Source: Meghimatium bilineatum (Eukaryota > Mollusca > Gastropoda > Stylommatophora > Philomycidae). Taken from it: a stretch of DNA of 64,000 nt. Under the pieces are notes generated by a model. The model worked only from the letters and a program-made list of their open reading frames with translations. It had not been told where the DNA came from and searched no databases. The DNA is taken from contig CM067322.1 of assembly GCA_034231615.1 (NCBI GenBank), positions 103,439,587-103,503,586 on the forward strand, given 5' to 3'. The translations under genes and the position numbers were made by a program. Positions 1 to 11,948 of this stretch are shown here, in pieces. How positions within the stretch are numbered: position 1 is the stretch's first letter; each line of letters starts with the position of its first letter.

Positions 1-35
1 ATATTGAGAACTTAAAAGTCATGGACGTCAAAGTA

Positions 36-135
36 ACATCGCACAAGTCACAGGACTTGAACATCGCAAGAGTCACAGGAGTTGAACATCGCACAAGTCA
101 CAGGACTTGAACATCGCACAAGTCACATTCTGTGA
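36..135. repeat. 25-bp tandem repeat, 4 copies
   Basis: Four head-to-tail 25-bp units with core ACATCGCACAAGTCACAGG. The second and fourth carry substitutions. No coding potential is seen. Confidence 0.85.
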
Positions 136-980
136 ACATTCACGTCTCTGCCAACATCACAAAAACTTGTAACCACTTGTAGCAAAATCAGTCTGAATAA
201 ATAATCGGCAAGCACACAAGAACTTCATCAGGGATAGAATGAACAACTTTTATTTAAATTACGCGCACCTGACGTAACTTGTTTTTTATGAGAACAGAAT
301 GAAGTGTTTTTTTTTAATCTAAAAAAATATCCAGAAATGTTTAAGTGATATTATAAACATAAAGTAACGAAAAAACATATAAACCAAAATAAAGGCTAAA
401 TGAGCGTTCTGGTGATTATAAAGCAAAGTGCCGGAGGTGATGTCCTAAGGAATTTGCGAGTTATCTGCTGCATCGAAATGTATCAAACACACAGGTGAAA
501 CTAACACGTGCGCTTGAGAGATTCTAAATGTATAGAAACAGTTTGATAGCTTTCAAATTAAGCTTTGAAGTGGCGACCTTTTGATGTTTCTCATAATCTG
601 TGTATCACGATGCAAAACTCTAGCCTCGTCTCTACGGCGTAAATTTTTCGGAAAGATTAGGGCTGAGAGTAGGAGTTTGATCAGACTTCACGAAAAATGG
701 TTGAAATTTCGGCAGAAAAAATATTAGAAAAACATTTGTGTGTCTTGTCTTTCATTTAGTATAAGTAGCGGGATTGTGTCTTGTATCACCATTCAATGGA
801 AGCGGAGGGATTGTCCTGTATATATACATTGAGTGGAAACGGTGTAATGATGTTATTGGATACCAAGCGACCACACATTTCATGATCTGACAACCATCTT
901 GATTTAATCATGTGACACCTGACAGTAAAATCATAGAAAAGACAATAGATAGATTATCTACTGTCTCACCAGGGAAATTT
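136..980. other. unique AT-rich stretch, no gene seen
   Basis: About 850 bases without a convincing reading frame, RNA gene or mobile-element signature. It ends directly at the 48-bp array. Confidence 0.5.
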
Positions 981-3900
981 AGCAGTATTTCTCACGGTCT
1001 GCTTGTCGTAGGGCAGACTGACACCATGATCAGTATTTCTCACGGTCTGCTTGTCGTAGGGCAGACTGACACCATGATCAGTATTTCTCACGGTCTGCTT
1101 GTCGTACGGCAGACTGACACCATGATCAGTATTTATCACGGTCTGCTTGTCGTAGGGCAGACTGACACCATGATCAGTATTTATCACGGTCTGCTTGTCG
1201 TAGGGCAGACTGACACCATGAGCAGTATTTATCACGGTCTGCTTGTCGTAGGGCAGACTGACACCATGATCAGTATTTCTCAAGGTCTGCTTGTCGTAGG
1301 GCAGACTGACACAATGAGCAGTATTTCTCACGGTCTGCTTGTCGTAGGGCAGACTGACACCATGAGCAGTATTTCTCACGGTCTGCTTGTCGTAGGGCAG
1401 ACTGACACCATGATCAGTATTTCTCACGGTATGCTTGTCGTAGGGCAGACTGACACCATGAGCAGTATTTCTCACGGTCTGCTTGTCGTAGGGCAGACTG
1501 ACACCATGATCAGTATTTCTCACGGTATGCTTGTCGTAGGGCAGACTGACACCATGAGCAGTATTTCTCACGGTCTGCTTGTCGTAGGGCAGACTGACAC
1601 CATGAGCAGTATTTCTCACGGTCTGCTTGTCGTAGGGCAGACTGACACCATGATCAGTAATTCTCACGGTCTGCTTGTCGTAGGGCAGACTGACACCATG
1701 AGCAGTATTTCTCACGGTCTGCGTGTCGTAGGGCAGACTGACACCATGATCAGTATTTCTCACCGTCTGCTTGTCGTAGGGCAGACTGACACCATGATCA
1801 GTATTTCTCACGGTCTGCTTGTCGTAGGGCAGACTGACACCATGATCAGTATTTCTCACGGTCTGCTTGTCGTAGGGCAGACTGACACCATGATCAGTAT
1901 TTCTCACGGTCTGCTTGTCGTAGGGCAGACTGACACCATGATCAGTATTTCTCACGGTCTGCTTGTCGTAGGGCAGACTGACACCATGATCAGTAATTCT
2001 CACGGTCTGCTTGTCGTAGGGCAGACTGACACCATGAGCAGTATTTCTCACGGTCTGCGTGTCGTAGGGCAGACTGACACCATGATCAGTATTTCTCACG
2101 GTCTGCTTGTCGTAGGGCAGACTGACACCATGATCAGTATTTCTCACGGTCTGCTTGTCGTAGGGCAGACTGACACCATGATCAGTATTTCTCACGGTCT
2201 GCTTGTCGTAGGGCAGACTGACACCATGATCAGTATTTCTCACGGTCTGCTTGTCGTAGGGCAGACTGACACCATGATCAGTATTTCTCACGGTCTGCTT
2301 GTCGTAGGGCAGACTGACACCATGATCAGTATTTCTCACGGTCTGCTTGTCGTAGGGCAGACTGACACCATGAGCAGTATTTCTCACGGTCTGCTTGTCT
2401 TAGGGCAGACTGACACCATGATCAGTATTTCTCACGGTCTGCTTGTCGTAGGGCAGACTGACACCATGATCAGTATTTCTCACGGTCTGCTTGTCGTAGG
2501 GCAGACTGACACCATGATCAGTATTTCTCACGGTCTGCTTGTCGTAGGGCAGACTGACACCATGATCAGTATTTCTCACGGTCTGCTTGTCGTAGGGCAG
2601 ACTGACACCATGATCAGTATTTCTCACGGTCTGCTTGTCGTAGGGGAGACTGACACCATGATCAGTATTTCTCACGGTCTGCTTGTCGTAGGGCAGACTG
2701 ACACCATGATCAGTATTTCTCACGGTCTGCTTGTCGTAGGGCAGACTGACACCATGATCAGTATTTCTCACGGTCTGCTTGTCGTAGGGCAGGCTGACAC
2801 CATGAGCAGTATTTCTCACGGTCTGCTTGTCGTAGGGCAGACTGACACCATGATCAGTATTTCTCAAGGTCTGCTTGTCGTAGGGCAGACTGACACAATG
2901 AGCAGTATTTCTCACGGTCTGCTTGTCGTAGGGCAGACTGACACCATGATCAGTATTTTTCACGGTCTGCTTGTCGTAGGGCAGACTGACACCATGATCA
3001 GTATTTCTCACGGTATGCTTGTCGTAGGGCAGACTGACACCATGAGCAGTATTTCTCACGGTCTGCTTGTCGTACGGCAGACTGACACCATGATCAGTAT
3101 TTCTCACGGTCTGCTTGTCGTAGGGCAGACTGACACCATGAGCAGTATTTCTCACGGTATGCTTGTCGTAGGGCAGACTGACACCATGAGCAGTATTTCT
3201 CACGGTCTGCTTGTCGTAGGGCAGACTGACACAATGAGCAGTATTTCTCACGGTCTGCTTGTCGTAGGGCAGACTGACACCATGAGCAGTATTTCTCACG
3301 GTCTGCTTGTCGTAGAACAGACTGACACCATGATCAGTATTTCTCACGGTATGCTTGTCGTAGGGCAGACTGACATCATGAGCAGTATTTCTCACGGTCT
3401 GCTTGTCGTAGGGCAGACTGACACCATGAGCAGTATTTCTCACGGTCTGCTTGTCGTAGGGCAGACAGACACCATGATCAGTAATTCTCACGGTCTGCTT
3501 GTCGTAGGGCAGACTGACACCATGAGCAGTATTTCTCACGGTCTGCGTGTCGTAGGGCAGACTGACACCATGATCAGTATTTCTCACGGTCTGCTTGTCG
3601 TAGGGCAGACTGACACCATGATCAGTATTTCTCACGGTCTGCTTGTCGTAGGGCAGACTGACACCATGATCAGTATTTCTCACGGTCTGCTTGTCGTAGG
3701 GCAGACTGACACCATGATCAGTATTTCTCACGGTCTGCTTGTCGTAGGGCAGACTGACACCATGATCAGTATTTCTCACGGTCTGCTTGTCGTAGGGCAG
3801 ACCGACACCATGATCAGTATTTCTCACGGTCTGCTTGTCGTAGGGCAGACTGACACCATGATCAGTAATTCTCACGGTCTGCTTGTCGTAGGGCAGACTG

Positions 3901-4440
3901 ACACCATGAGCAGTATTTCTCACAGTCTGCGTGTCGTAGGGCAGACTGACACCATGATCAGTATTTCTCACGGTCTGCTTGTCGTAGGGCAGACTGACAC
4001 CATGATCAGTATTTCTCACGGTCTGCTTGTCGTAGGGCAGACTGACACCATGATCAGTATTTCTCACGGTCTGCTTGTCGTAGGGCAGACTGACACCATG
4101 ATCAGTATTTCTCACGGTCTGCTTGTCGTAGGGCAGACTGACACCATGATCAGTATTTCTCACGGTCTGCTTGTCGTAGGGCAGACTGACACCATGAGCA
4201 GTATTTCTCACGGTCTGCTTGTCTTAGGGCAGACTGACACCATGATCAGTATTTCTCACGGTCTGCTTGTCGTAGGGCAGACTGACACCATGATCAGTAT
4301 TTCTCACGGTCTGCTTGTCGTAGGGCAGACTGACACCATGATCAGTATTTCTCACGGTCTGCTTGTCGTAGGGCAGACTGACACCATGATCAGTATTTCT
4401 CACCGTCTGCTTGTCGTAGGGCAGACTGACACCATGATCA
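981..4440. repeat. 48-bp minisatellite, about 72 copies
   Basis: A 3.46-kb array of a 48-bp unit with core CGGTCTGCTTGTCGTAGGGC. Each unit contains an inverted repeat, CGGTCTGC / GCAGACTG (one G-T wobble) around a 10-nt loop, so a single strand could fold into a chain of hairpins. The unit is 16 codons without a stop, so one frame stays open for 1203 codons (912-4523) and a minus frame is also open. That is expected from the period and is not evidence of a protein. Variant units (ATGATCAGT or ATGAGCAGT, GTCTGCGTGTC, GCTTGTCTTA) recur in blocks about 7, 8, 31 and 38 units apart, which shows multi-unit duplication within the array. Confidence 0.97.
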
Positions 4441-4558
4441 ACTCACTACCCACACACATATTCACTCACACGATTGCACATATTCACGCAGAAATGTACA
4501 CGTACAATCTCATCCAGAAATGAAATTAATGTTACATTTGCGAAGTATCAAGTTTATG

Positions 4559-4731
4559 TATAGGTAGGACAGTGTACACACGCAAGTACGCACACATATA
4601 GGTAGGACAGTGTACACACGCAAGTAAGCACACATACACACATATAGGTAGGACAGTGTACACACGCAAGTAAGCACACATACACACATATAGGTAGGAC
4701 AGTGTACACACGTAGGTAAGCACACATACAC
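4559..4731. repeat. 46-bp tandem repeat, about 4 copies
   Basis: Units share TATAGGTAGGACAGTGTACA followed by a CA-rich segment. The first copy is shortened. TAGGTAGGACA resembles the core of the 22-bp array that follows. Confidence 0.85.
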
Positions 4732-4929
4732 AAACTGAGGCAAATAGAAAGGACACACATGTCTTGTGTAAAGGTAACATGCCATTGGTAGAGTAAATCA
4801 CAAACATGTGACCGGAAGCGGAACTAACAACAAATCTCGGAAATCTTCAGTTTACATCGGGAGCAAAATGTCACGTCTGTCAGGAACTGTCTTATAGACA
4901 TGACACATTGATGTACATAACAGCAAGAA

Positions 4930-6337
4930 TCGGTATTTGGAAGGTCAGGTGCAGGTATGCGGTAGGATACGTGTTGGTATGTGGTTGAAAGAGTGTAGGT
5001 ATGTGGTAGGACACGTGTTGGTATGTTATAGGACAAGTGTCTATATGTGATAGGACAAGTGCTGTCATGTGGTAGGACAAGTGTTGGTATGTGATAGGAC
5101 AAGTGCTGTTATGTGGTAGGACAAGTTTTGGTATATGATAGGACAAGTGCTGTTATGTGGTAGGACAACTTTATTTATGTGATAGGACAAGTATTGGTAT
5201 GCGGTCGGACAAGAGTATATATGTGTTAGGACAAGTGTAGGTATGTTATAGGACAAGTGTCTATATGTGATAGGACAAGTGCTGTTATGTGGTAGGACAA
5301 GTGTTGGTATGTGATAGGACAAGTGCTGTTATGTGGTAGGACAAGTGTTGGTATGTGATAGGACAAGTGCTGTTATGTGGTAGGACAAGTATTGGTATGT
5401 TGTGGAACAAGTGTAAGTATGTGGTAGGACAAGTGTAGGTATGTGGTAGGACAAGTGTAGGTATGTGGTAGGACAAGTGTAGGTATGTGGTAGGACAAGT
5501 ATTGGTATGATATAGGACAAATAGTGTATGTACTAGAACTAGTATAGACATGTTTGTAGATCAAGTGTTGCTGTGTGTTGGAATTGTATTGGTATTAGGT
5601 AGGACAAATGTAGGCATGTTCTAGGACAACTATTTGTATGTAGTATGACAAATATTGTTATGTAGTCGGAAAAATGTAGGTATGTGATAGAACAAGTGTA
5701 AGTATGTGGTAGAACAAATATTGGTATGTAGTAAGACAAGTATTGGCATGTGGTAGGATTAGTATTGGTATGTGGTAGGATTAGTATTGGTATGAGGTAA
5801 AACACGTGTTGGTATTTAGTAGGACAAGCGCAGGTATGCAGGTAGAACTAGTGTTAGTATATGGTTCGACAAGTATTGGTATGTTATAGAACATGTATTG
5901 GTATGTTATAGAACATGTATTGGTATGTTATAGAACATGTATTGGTATGTTGTAGAACATGTATTGGTATGTTGTAGAACAAGTATTGTATGTTGTGAAC
6001 AAGTATTGGTATGAAAAGTGTAGGTATTTGGTAGGACAAGTTTTGGTAAGTAAAGAAAGATAAGTGTAAATAAGTTGTAGGGAAATATTGGTATGTTGTA
6101 GGACATGTTTTGGTATATGTTAGGACAAATGTTTTTATCTTGTAGGACATGCGTATGTATAAGGCATGACAATTGTTGGTATGTGGTAGAACAAGTTAGG
6201 TATGTGGTAGGACAAGTTAGGTATGTAGTTGACGAGTGGTGGTATGTTGTAGGAGAGTTATTTGTTGTTTAGGACACGTGTAGGTATGATATAGGATATG
6301 TGTAGGTATAATGTAGGACTAGTGTAGGATTAGTAGG
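4930..6337. repeat. degenerate 22-bp minisatellite, first block
   Basis: Diverged units built on GTAGGACAAGTGTTGGTATG, with many substitutions and small indels. Divergence increases toward 5.5-6.3 kb, so this array looks older or less homogenised than the 48-bp array. Several overlapping short reading frames arise from the repeat and are not real genes. Confidence 0.9.
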
Positions 6338-6463
6338 ACTAACCAACATAGAACCGGAACCATCAGCCGGTATACCCTGAGAGATTTACTGAAGTGGAGA
6401 TCTGAGCACCTATGGACTTGACCGGTGTGCGAAGAGGATAATCAACATACCTAATACCTAATG
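6338..6463 (+). pseudogene. RNase H element (family E) C-terminal scrap
   Basis: A translated stretch beginning NQHRTGT and ending in an EHLW motif and CEED matches the intact-looking tail at 28487-28605, and the nucleotide sequences are also close. It is the last ~40 codons of family E, including the stop and the following ACATACCTAA. One in-frame stop lies between EHLWT and the last Cys. It sits inside the 22-bp array, which resumes immediately after it, so it is either an insertion or a captured fragment. Confidence 0.75.
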
Positions 6464-7098
6464 TAGGGAAATTGTAGGTATGTTCGAGGACAATTGTAGG
6501 TATGTTCTAGGACAATTGTAGGTATGTTCTAGGACAATTGTAGGTATGTTCTAGGACAATTGTAGGTATGATGTACAACAAGAGTTGATATGTTCAGTAC
6601 AACAAGAGTAGATATATGTTATGGCAGAATGAGAGATGTGGTAGGACAAGTGTAGATAATTTGTAGGACAAGAGTTCATATTTGGTGAACAAGAGAAGAC
6701 ATGTCTTTGAACAAAAGTAGATATTTTCTATAACAAGAACAATATATCTAGAACAAAAGTTGATATGTGGTAGAACATGAATTGATATGTTGTAGGACCA
6801 GTTTAGGTGTAGATCTGGTAAAACTCATGTAGGTATTTTGTAGTAGTTTAGATATATGGAACGACTAGTGTAGTTATGTGGTAGATCGAGTGTAGTTGTA
6901 TGGTAGGACGAGTGTAGGTATGTGGTAGAGCGAGTGTAGGTATGTGGTAGAGCGAGTGTAGGTATGTGGTAGAGCGAGTGTAGGTATGTGGTAGAGCGAG
7001 TGTAGGTATGTGGTAGAGCGAGTGTAGGTATGTGGTAGGACGACCTTATTTATGTAGATGGTCAAGTGTAGGTATGTGGTTGGATGTGTGTAGTTATG
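6464..7098. repeat. degenerate 22-bp minisatellite, second block
   Basis: This continues the array interrupted by the RNase H scrap. Near 6900-7035 the units become regular (GTAGAGCGAGTGTAGGTATG, six near-identical copies), which suggests local recent homogenisation in an otherwise decayed array. Confidence 0.88.
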
Positions 7099-7148
7099 TA
7101 TCTAAGTTTAACAAGACCTTGACTTGGCAAATTGTAAGAGGCAACTAA

Positions 7149-7178
7149 GTTTGTTTGTTTGTTTGTTTGTTTGTTTTT
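7149..7178. repeat. (GTTT)n simple repeat
   Basis: Seven GTTT units. Read on the minus strand it is a (CAAA)n tail after 7179-7290, as expected at the 3' end of a SINE or non-LTR element, though no body was identified with certainty. Confidence 0.8.
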
Positions 7179-7454
7179 CGTTCGCTCCATTGTAACCATC
7201 ACGGATATCCGTGCGATTTCCGCCGGGAGCGTGATTACGTTGTGCCACCGTTATGCGCCTTATAGGCCTATCACATCCGATTTCGGCATGCCTTGACAAT
7301 TCGGGTGGGCTACCCTTAGCCTGTGACAGCCTCTATATCTGTCTCCAGGCACGCGTAGTGGAGACTCTTCGCCCAGACTATTTTTTTGCTCTCGTCTGAC
7401 TCGAACGAGGTGTTCCACTGTCTATGAACTTGCCTCGTGTAATTGGACGTGCCG

Positions 7455-7855
7455 TGCCTGTGCCCATTTGGTACTGAACCGTTTCTCATCCGTGAGCCTG
7501 GTTCCTTAAGGGGAAGAATTCAACAGAGGAGTTGGACCCTGGCTCTTTCGCCCTCTTAGCCGAGGTGTCATTCACCGACATCGTGTACCCCTTGTCCAAG
7601 TTCGAGTCTCACACCACTCGTTTGAGAGCAAGGCGTTCTCGAGCTGAGCGTCCTTGTCCCAATAGCGCCTGAGCCCATCAGGTACTGAACCCTTTCTCTC
7701 TTCAAGTGTATTTCCGGTGTAGGAAAACCTGACAGTAGAGTTGGGCCAGGGCTAAATCGTTGTCCCTTTTGTGCCTGAGCGCATCGAGTACGGAACCCTT
7801 TCTCTTCGCGAGCATATTTCCGGTTTAGGAAGGCTCGACATTAGAGTTGGATTAG
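7455..7855. repeat. three diverged ~95-bp repeats
   Basis: Segments at about 7455-7525, 7663-7755 and 7769-7850 share GTACTGAACCCTTTCTC and then TTTCCGGT..AGGAA and AGAGTTGG. The first and second are separated by the tRNA-like segment at 7550-7640. They may be part of an old LTR or UTR. No domain is recognised. Confidence 0.6.
7550..7640 (+). mobile_element. tRNA-like SINE head (putative)
   Basis: A perfect pol III A box (TAGCCGAGGTG, 7557-7567) and B box (GTTCGAGTC, 7600-7608) lie with starts 43 bases apart, the tRNA-type distance. A clean cloverleaf is not obvious, so this is called a SINE-like remnant and not a tRNA gene. The body and 3' end are undefined. Confidence 0.4.
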
Positions 7856-8499
7856 GTCTTCTTGCTTTACCAAACGCAAATGAATGGGTCTGGGTCTCTG
7901 CCTGTAAGGAACACAGGTAACTAGAAGCTCGACTCGAGCTGACGGAGTTTGTAGTTCCCCTTTTCTAGGGACTTTTCACTTTCTATTTGCAGTTCGCGCT
8001 GCCCTCTAGCGCTGTTCTGCGCTCTCATTGTTTCATTGTACTCGGTATGAACTCTATGTCTCTCGCCATGCATCTACCTTTACGTGCATTTTACATTGGC
8101 CGCCCCTCCAATGTTCGGACTGGACTGACTAGCTTCACTGTATGTCGACAGTGTCGCTATATGTGGTGGTGCTGGTGGTGTCGGAGATATTGTCTGTCTC
8201 TTGTGCAGGCAAATCTCTTTCCATCTGCTACCTCCACATTCTCGGACACGATCCCCAAAAGATTTGGCCAGAATCAGCTCGAGCTGCTGTATTTCTGATT
8301 CCAGGGTGCACCGCGTGGAGGTACATTTGGGATCTTGGTTATCTGCTAACCCTGAGTCCGCCTAGAGCAATGCGTTCCCTTTGCACCCCAGGCAACTAAG
8401 TAAGTTTGGGGATGGAGTTGGTAATCGCTTAGCTCAATGTAATTGGAGAACATGCTGAAGTTGGGGGTGTTTTGTGGACAGCAAATATCGCAGATGTTT
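7856..8499. other. unassigned sequence
   Basis: Somewhat more GC-rich than its surroundings. Two overlapping plus-strand frames of 85-103 codons (7987-8399) have no recognisable domain. Possibly decayed transposon sequence. Confidence 0.35.
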
Positions 8500-8720
8500 C
8501 GTAAGCGATGGTACAACGTAAGCGATGGTACAACGTAAGCGATGGTACAACGTAAGCGATGGTACAACGTAAGCGATGGTACAATGTAAGCGATGGTACA
8601 ACGTAAGCGATGGTACAACGTAAACGATGGTACAACGTAAGCGATATTACAACGTAAGCGATGGTACAACGTAAGCGATGGTACAACGTAAGCGATGGTA
8701 CAACGTAAGCAATAGTACAA
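8500..8720. repeat. 17-bp minisatellite, 13 copies
   Basis: Unit CGTAAGCGATGGTACAA is nearly invariant. Exceptions are one ATATTACAA unit and a decayed last unit. Confidence 0.95.
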
Positions 8721-8832
8721 CGAATTCCGTTCTGTGAGCTACATTTTTCTAACAACAATATTTTGATACCCAGCATAAAGACTGGATAGAGAAACATTAA
8801 CACGAAAGCAAGAAAAACACGCACCATCAATT

Positions 8833-9009
8833 CTAGGACTATTGATGCTCTATTCACAAGCAACTTCAACACTAGGACTATTGATGCTCTGTTCACAAGC
8901 AACTTCAATACTAGGACTATTGCTGCTCTGTTCACAAGTAACTTCAATACTAGGACTATTGATGCTCTGTTCACAAGTAACTTCAATACTAGGACTATTG
9001 ATGCTCTGG
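8833..9009. repeat. 39-bp tandem repeat, about 4.5 copies
   Basis: Units contain CTATTGATGCTCTGTTCACA and then AACTTCAATACTAGGA, with few substitutions. Confidence 0.93.
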
Positions 9010-9397
9010 TCAGGCATTGGTGTATTCAATTTTACATAAACTAAATAAATTTCAGAAGTTGCACCGCTGTAAAATGCATGAAACTTCTCCCTCCAACCGC
9101 TTATACCGCCTTGTCATGCCTGCTTAGATTCGCATAAACAAGAAAGATAATATATCTGGCTGTTTATGTGATAAGACAGGCAGCAGAGAAAAGATTAGAC
9201 CAAACAATCAAGACGTTTTGACAAGACAACACAGAGGCCATAAACAGAAGATAGAACATCTGACACAGACAGACTAGATATCAATCAAGGCAGACAATAA
9301 TTAAGACAGACAAGTGACACGTGACAGGAATCCAACAAATATTCGGTTTACATTCCCTTGTTCTGGCTTGTAGTTACTTTATACGTGGATCATTCCG
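9010..9397. other. unique stretch, no gene seen
   Basis: About 390 bases of AT-rich sequence with scattered CAGACA motifs. No reading frame or RNA is recognised. Confidence 0.45.
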
Positions 9398-9438
<41 letters not shown>

Positions 9439-9476
9439 TACACACACACACGCACGCACGCACGCACACACACACA
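9398..9476. repeat. (CA)n microsatellite
   Basis: Dinucleotide CA run with a few interruptions and a (GCAC)n patch near 9450. Confidence 0.97.
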
Positions 9477-9654
9477 TTTAACTTGATGGAATCGCCAAAT
9501 CATTAGCATTGCCAGAGGCACAGAGGCGTGTTATGACTGACGTGGCAGGACTTTACTCACGGCCATGCATGCATACATGGTGACTAAATGAACATGTTAA
9601 GCAAACTTGATACGTCCACCGTCAATGGATGAAGTTATTGACACAATCTATGAC

Positions 9655-10015
9655 CATAAAGATTGCCCTTATATTAGACATGCGGGTGTTGAGGGTAATG
9701 AACGACCCGATACGATGGCGAGCAGTCACAGTATCAATAGGTATATCAATGAATCGATCTAACTTAGTTAATGCGTAAGGACACGTTGTTCGCTCAGACG
9801 ATTTTCAAAAGTATGAATCATGGCAGCTTTCAAGACTGCGTGAGATTTCTGTAAAGATAGGAACATCCCGGAAAGAGAAACATAAAAGTTAGACGAAGAG
9901 ATGGATAAATAAACATTGAGCTGGAGGAACTATCGGACATTACACTCAAGTGCATTTATTTAGGCGGGTATGGGAGGACCTACGAACTTGTCAAGAGTTT
10001 AATGATAACTTGCAG
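9655..10015 (+). pseudogene. decayed RNase H element (family E) 3' end
   Basis: The translation contains RHAGVEGNERPDTMASS at 9676-9726. This is the C-terminal RNase H signature (GHxGVxGNExAD) in which the expected catalytic Asp context is only partly kept. After stops and frame changes, 9914-10012 reads AGGTIGHYTQ and then VWEDLRTCQE, a degraded form of the family E tail (TGTxSxxTL, then EHLWxCxxC). Gene order and spacing match the copy at 27.7-28.6 kb. This is the most decayed family E copy in the window. Confidence 0.6.
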
Positions 10016-10228
10016 TTATAACTCGTGCTCTCCGACCGCGCCCATCACTCTACAGCACATTAATTCATTTGGTTAGAACAATGTCTAGAATCATAGCCAT
10101 CAAGAAATATGGCATATCTGAACCAGAGATAATTCAATCAAATGGAACGAATTATTGACGTGTCCGCCGGTAATTCTGTCAATATATTATTATGAGTGCG
10201 CCTTGTTAGAACTATATTGACGCCACGA

Positions 10229-10810
10229 ATCATGCATAATTCAATGATTTAATCATGCAATAATTCATTGATTTAATGATGATATAATTCATTGATTAAA
10301 CCATGCAATCATTCATTGATTAAACCATGCAATCATTCATTGATTAAACCATCCAATCATTCATTGATTAAACCATGCAATCATTCATTGATTAAACCAT
10401 GCAATCATTCATTGATTAAACCATGCAATCATTCATTGATTAAACCATGCAATCATTCATTGATTAAACCATGCAATCATTCATTGATTAAACCATGCAA
10501 TCATTCATTGATTAAACCATGCAATCATTCATTGATTAAACCATGCAATCATTCATTGATTAAACCATGCAATCATTCATTGATTTAATGATGATATCAT
10601 TCATTGATTAAACCATGCAATCATTCATTAATTAAACTATGCAATCATTCATTGATTTAATGATGATATGATTCATTGATTTAATCATGAAATCATTCAT
10701 TGATTAAACCATGCAATAATTCATTGATTAAACCATGCAATCACTCATTGATTTAACCATGCAATCATTCATTGATTTAATAATGCAATCATTCCTTGGT
10801 TTAATCATAG
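10229..10810. repeat. 24-bp minisatellite, about 24 copies
   Basis: The unit contains ATTGATTAAACCATGCAATC. Each junction forms the inverted repeat AATCA-TTCAT-TGATT. The central 12 units are nearly identical and both edges are diverged, the usual pattern of homogenisation at array centres. The 24-bp period gives an open 98-codon frame that is not a gene. Confidence 0.96.
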
Positions 10811-10844
10811 GTTTTGCCAGCATAGCGGTCACATTTTCCCGACA

Positions 10845-10901
10845 TTGGTTTTTGTGGTGTAGTGATTAAATCATTACTTTGTGGGTACGACGATGTGGGT
10901 T
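10845..10901 (+). mobile_element. 5' half of a split tRNA-like SINE
   Basis: A near-consensus pol III A box, TGGTGTAGTGA (10855-10865), is followed by tRNA-like sequence ending in GACGATGTGGGTT. That 13-mer recurs at 15955-15967, where the sequence continues AGATCCCCG. Joining the two halves places a B-box-like GTTAGATCC start 44 bases after the A-box start, the same spacing as the SINE at 16864. The SINE was therefore split by the insertion of the family E copy. Confidence 0.6.
10889..10901. repeat. target-site duplication, left copy (outer insertion)
   Basis: GACGATGTGGGTT, identical to 15955-15967. It flanks the family E fragment. Confidence 0.7.
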
Positions 10902-11127
10902 TTAGGATTACATGGATATACTGCCCTGGTCATACTGGGGTCAGAGGAAACGAGAGAGCCGACTTACTGACAGGCAATGCGGCGATAGACGGCACATTGC
11001 TGAGAAGAGATAAAGCAGATTTAATGAAGGCAGTAATAAACTCATTTCAAGATGCAGATGATGTCAATGAGGTTGAGAACGTACACATACAGAGAATGTT
11101 AGAAATGGGAGTATTCAGAGGTGAGGG
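10902..11127 (+). pseudogene. RNase H element (family E), upstream part
   Basis: This is a 5'-truncated family E copy that starts inside the RNase H domain. The motif WIYCPGHTGVRGNERADLL contains the conserved His and final catalytic Asp. It continues through an alpha-helical linker to RMLEMGVFRGEG, equivalent to RMQELGVRMG in the copy at 28.4 kb. The frame then runs into unrelated sequence at 11128 because element D is inserted here. The rest of the protein resumes at 15775 with RGEG repeated by the target-site duplication. Truncation at the 5' side is what target-primed reverse transcription commonly produces. Confidence 0.75.
11117..11127. repeat. target-site duplication, left copy (inner insertion)
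   Basis: AGAGGTGAGGG, identical to 15775-15785. It flanks element D. One or two bases are ambiguous because the element's tail is AAG-rich. Confidence 0.75.
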
Positions 11128-11383
11128 TCCTGCAGGGGATACCGACCCCTACCAGGAGCGTCCACAGGTGGCGGATAGTGGAAAAGCCTCTTGAGGCCAG
11201 CTGTGAATAACCCTCTGGGCAAATAGCCGCTGACCAAACGGTGTCGCTGACCACGAGGACGGGGTGGGATATCAGTCGGCGCTGATATTCCCACTGAAAT
11301 ACGCCATATGTCCATTGACTGGCAGCATCAAAGCGAGTATGAGCCGCTATAAGCTCAGGTTGCTGGAGTGGGGTCACTGACCA

Positions 11384-11432
11384 GGGGGAGGGGAGGGATA
11401 GGGTTTAGGCAGGGTTAGAGGGTTGGGTAGGG
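11384..11432 (+). other. two adjacent G-quadruplex-type motifs
   Basis: GGGGGAGGGGAGGGATAGGG (11384-11403) is followed by four more G-runs at 11412-11432 with loops of 2-5 bases. The location is the 5' region of element D, about 600 bases upstream of the endonuclease. Any effect on promoter activity or transcription is inference. Confidence 0.55.
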
Positions 11433-11948
11433 TAAATGGGAAATTATAGATATTAGAACAAGAGAGAGCAATGTTCTTAAATCACATTCCCTGAGTGAGA
11501 GGTGTCTTAGATTACAAGAAATAAACCACAGAGGAGGATAATGAATACCTGGCAACAACAAAATTATCCTAGGAGAGGGGAACTCTACCTCAAAACCCCG
11601 GGCAGATGGTGCTCGTTAACCCTGTTAGGCAAGCTGTCTAGGAGAAGAAAAACTCCAAAATGATACCTCCACTGCCCTGTGGACAATCCTTGGATGGATA
11701 AGGGCTAGGGAAACACATCCTGACTCAAAAGTAAGATGGAAGACGGAGACACTGGACCGAAAGGTACAAAATAGTCCAGCCAAGGCTGAAAACCACAGTG
11801 TCACGCAATGACTTCACATGTCAAATAAAAGGTTACAGATGATTCGTTTTGTTGCTTCATCTGTGGAATCCCGTCAGGCGGATGAAGTGCCGGGCTCTAA
11901 GCCTCGAAGGAGCCCACCCTCAGCGACTGGTGGTACCTCTGTCTCAAT

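Noticed and set aside
912..4523. 1203-codon open frame with 16-residue repeats
   Set aside because: The period is 48 bp with no stop in several frames, and minus-strand frames are open as well. The frame exists only because of the repeat; there is no start context, leader or unique domain.
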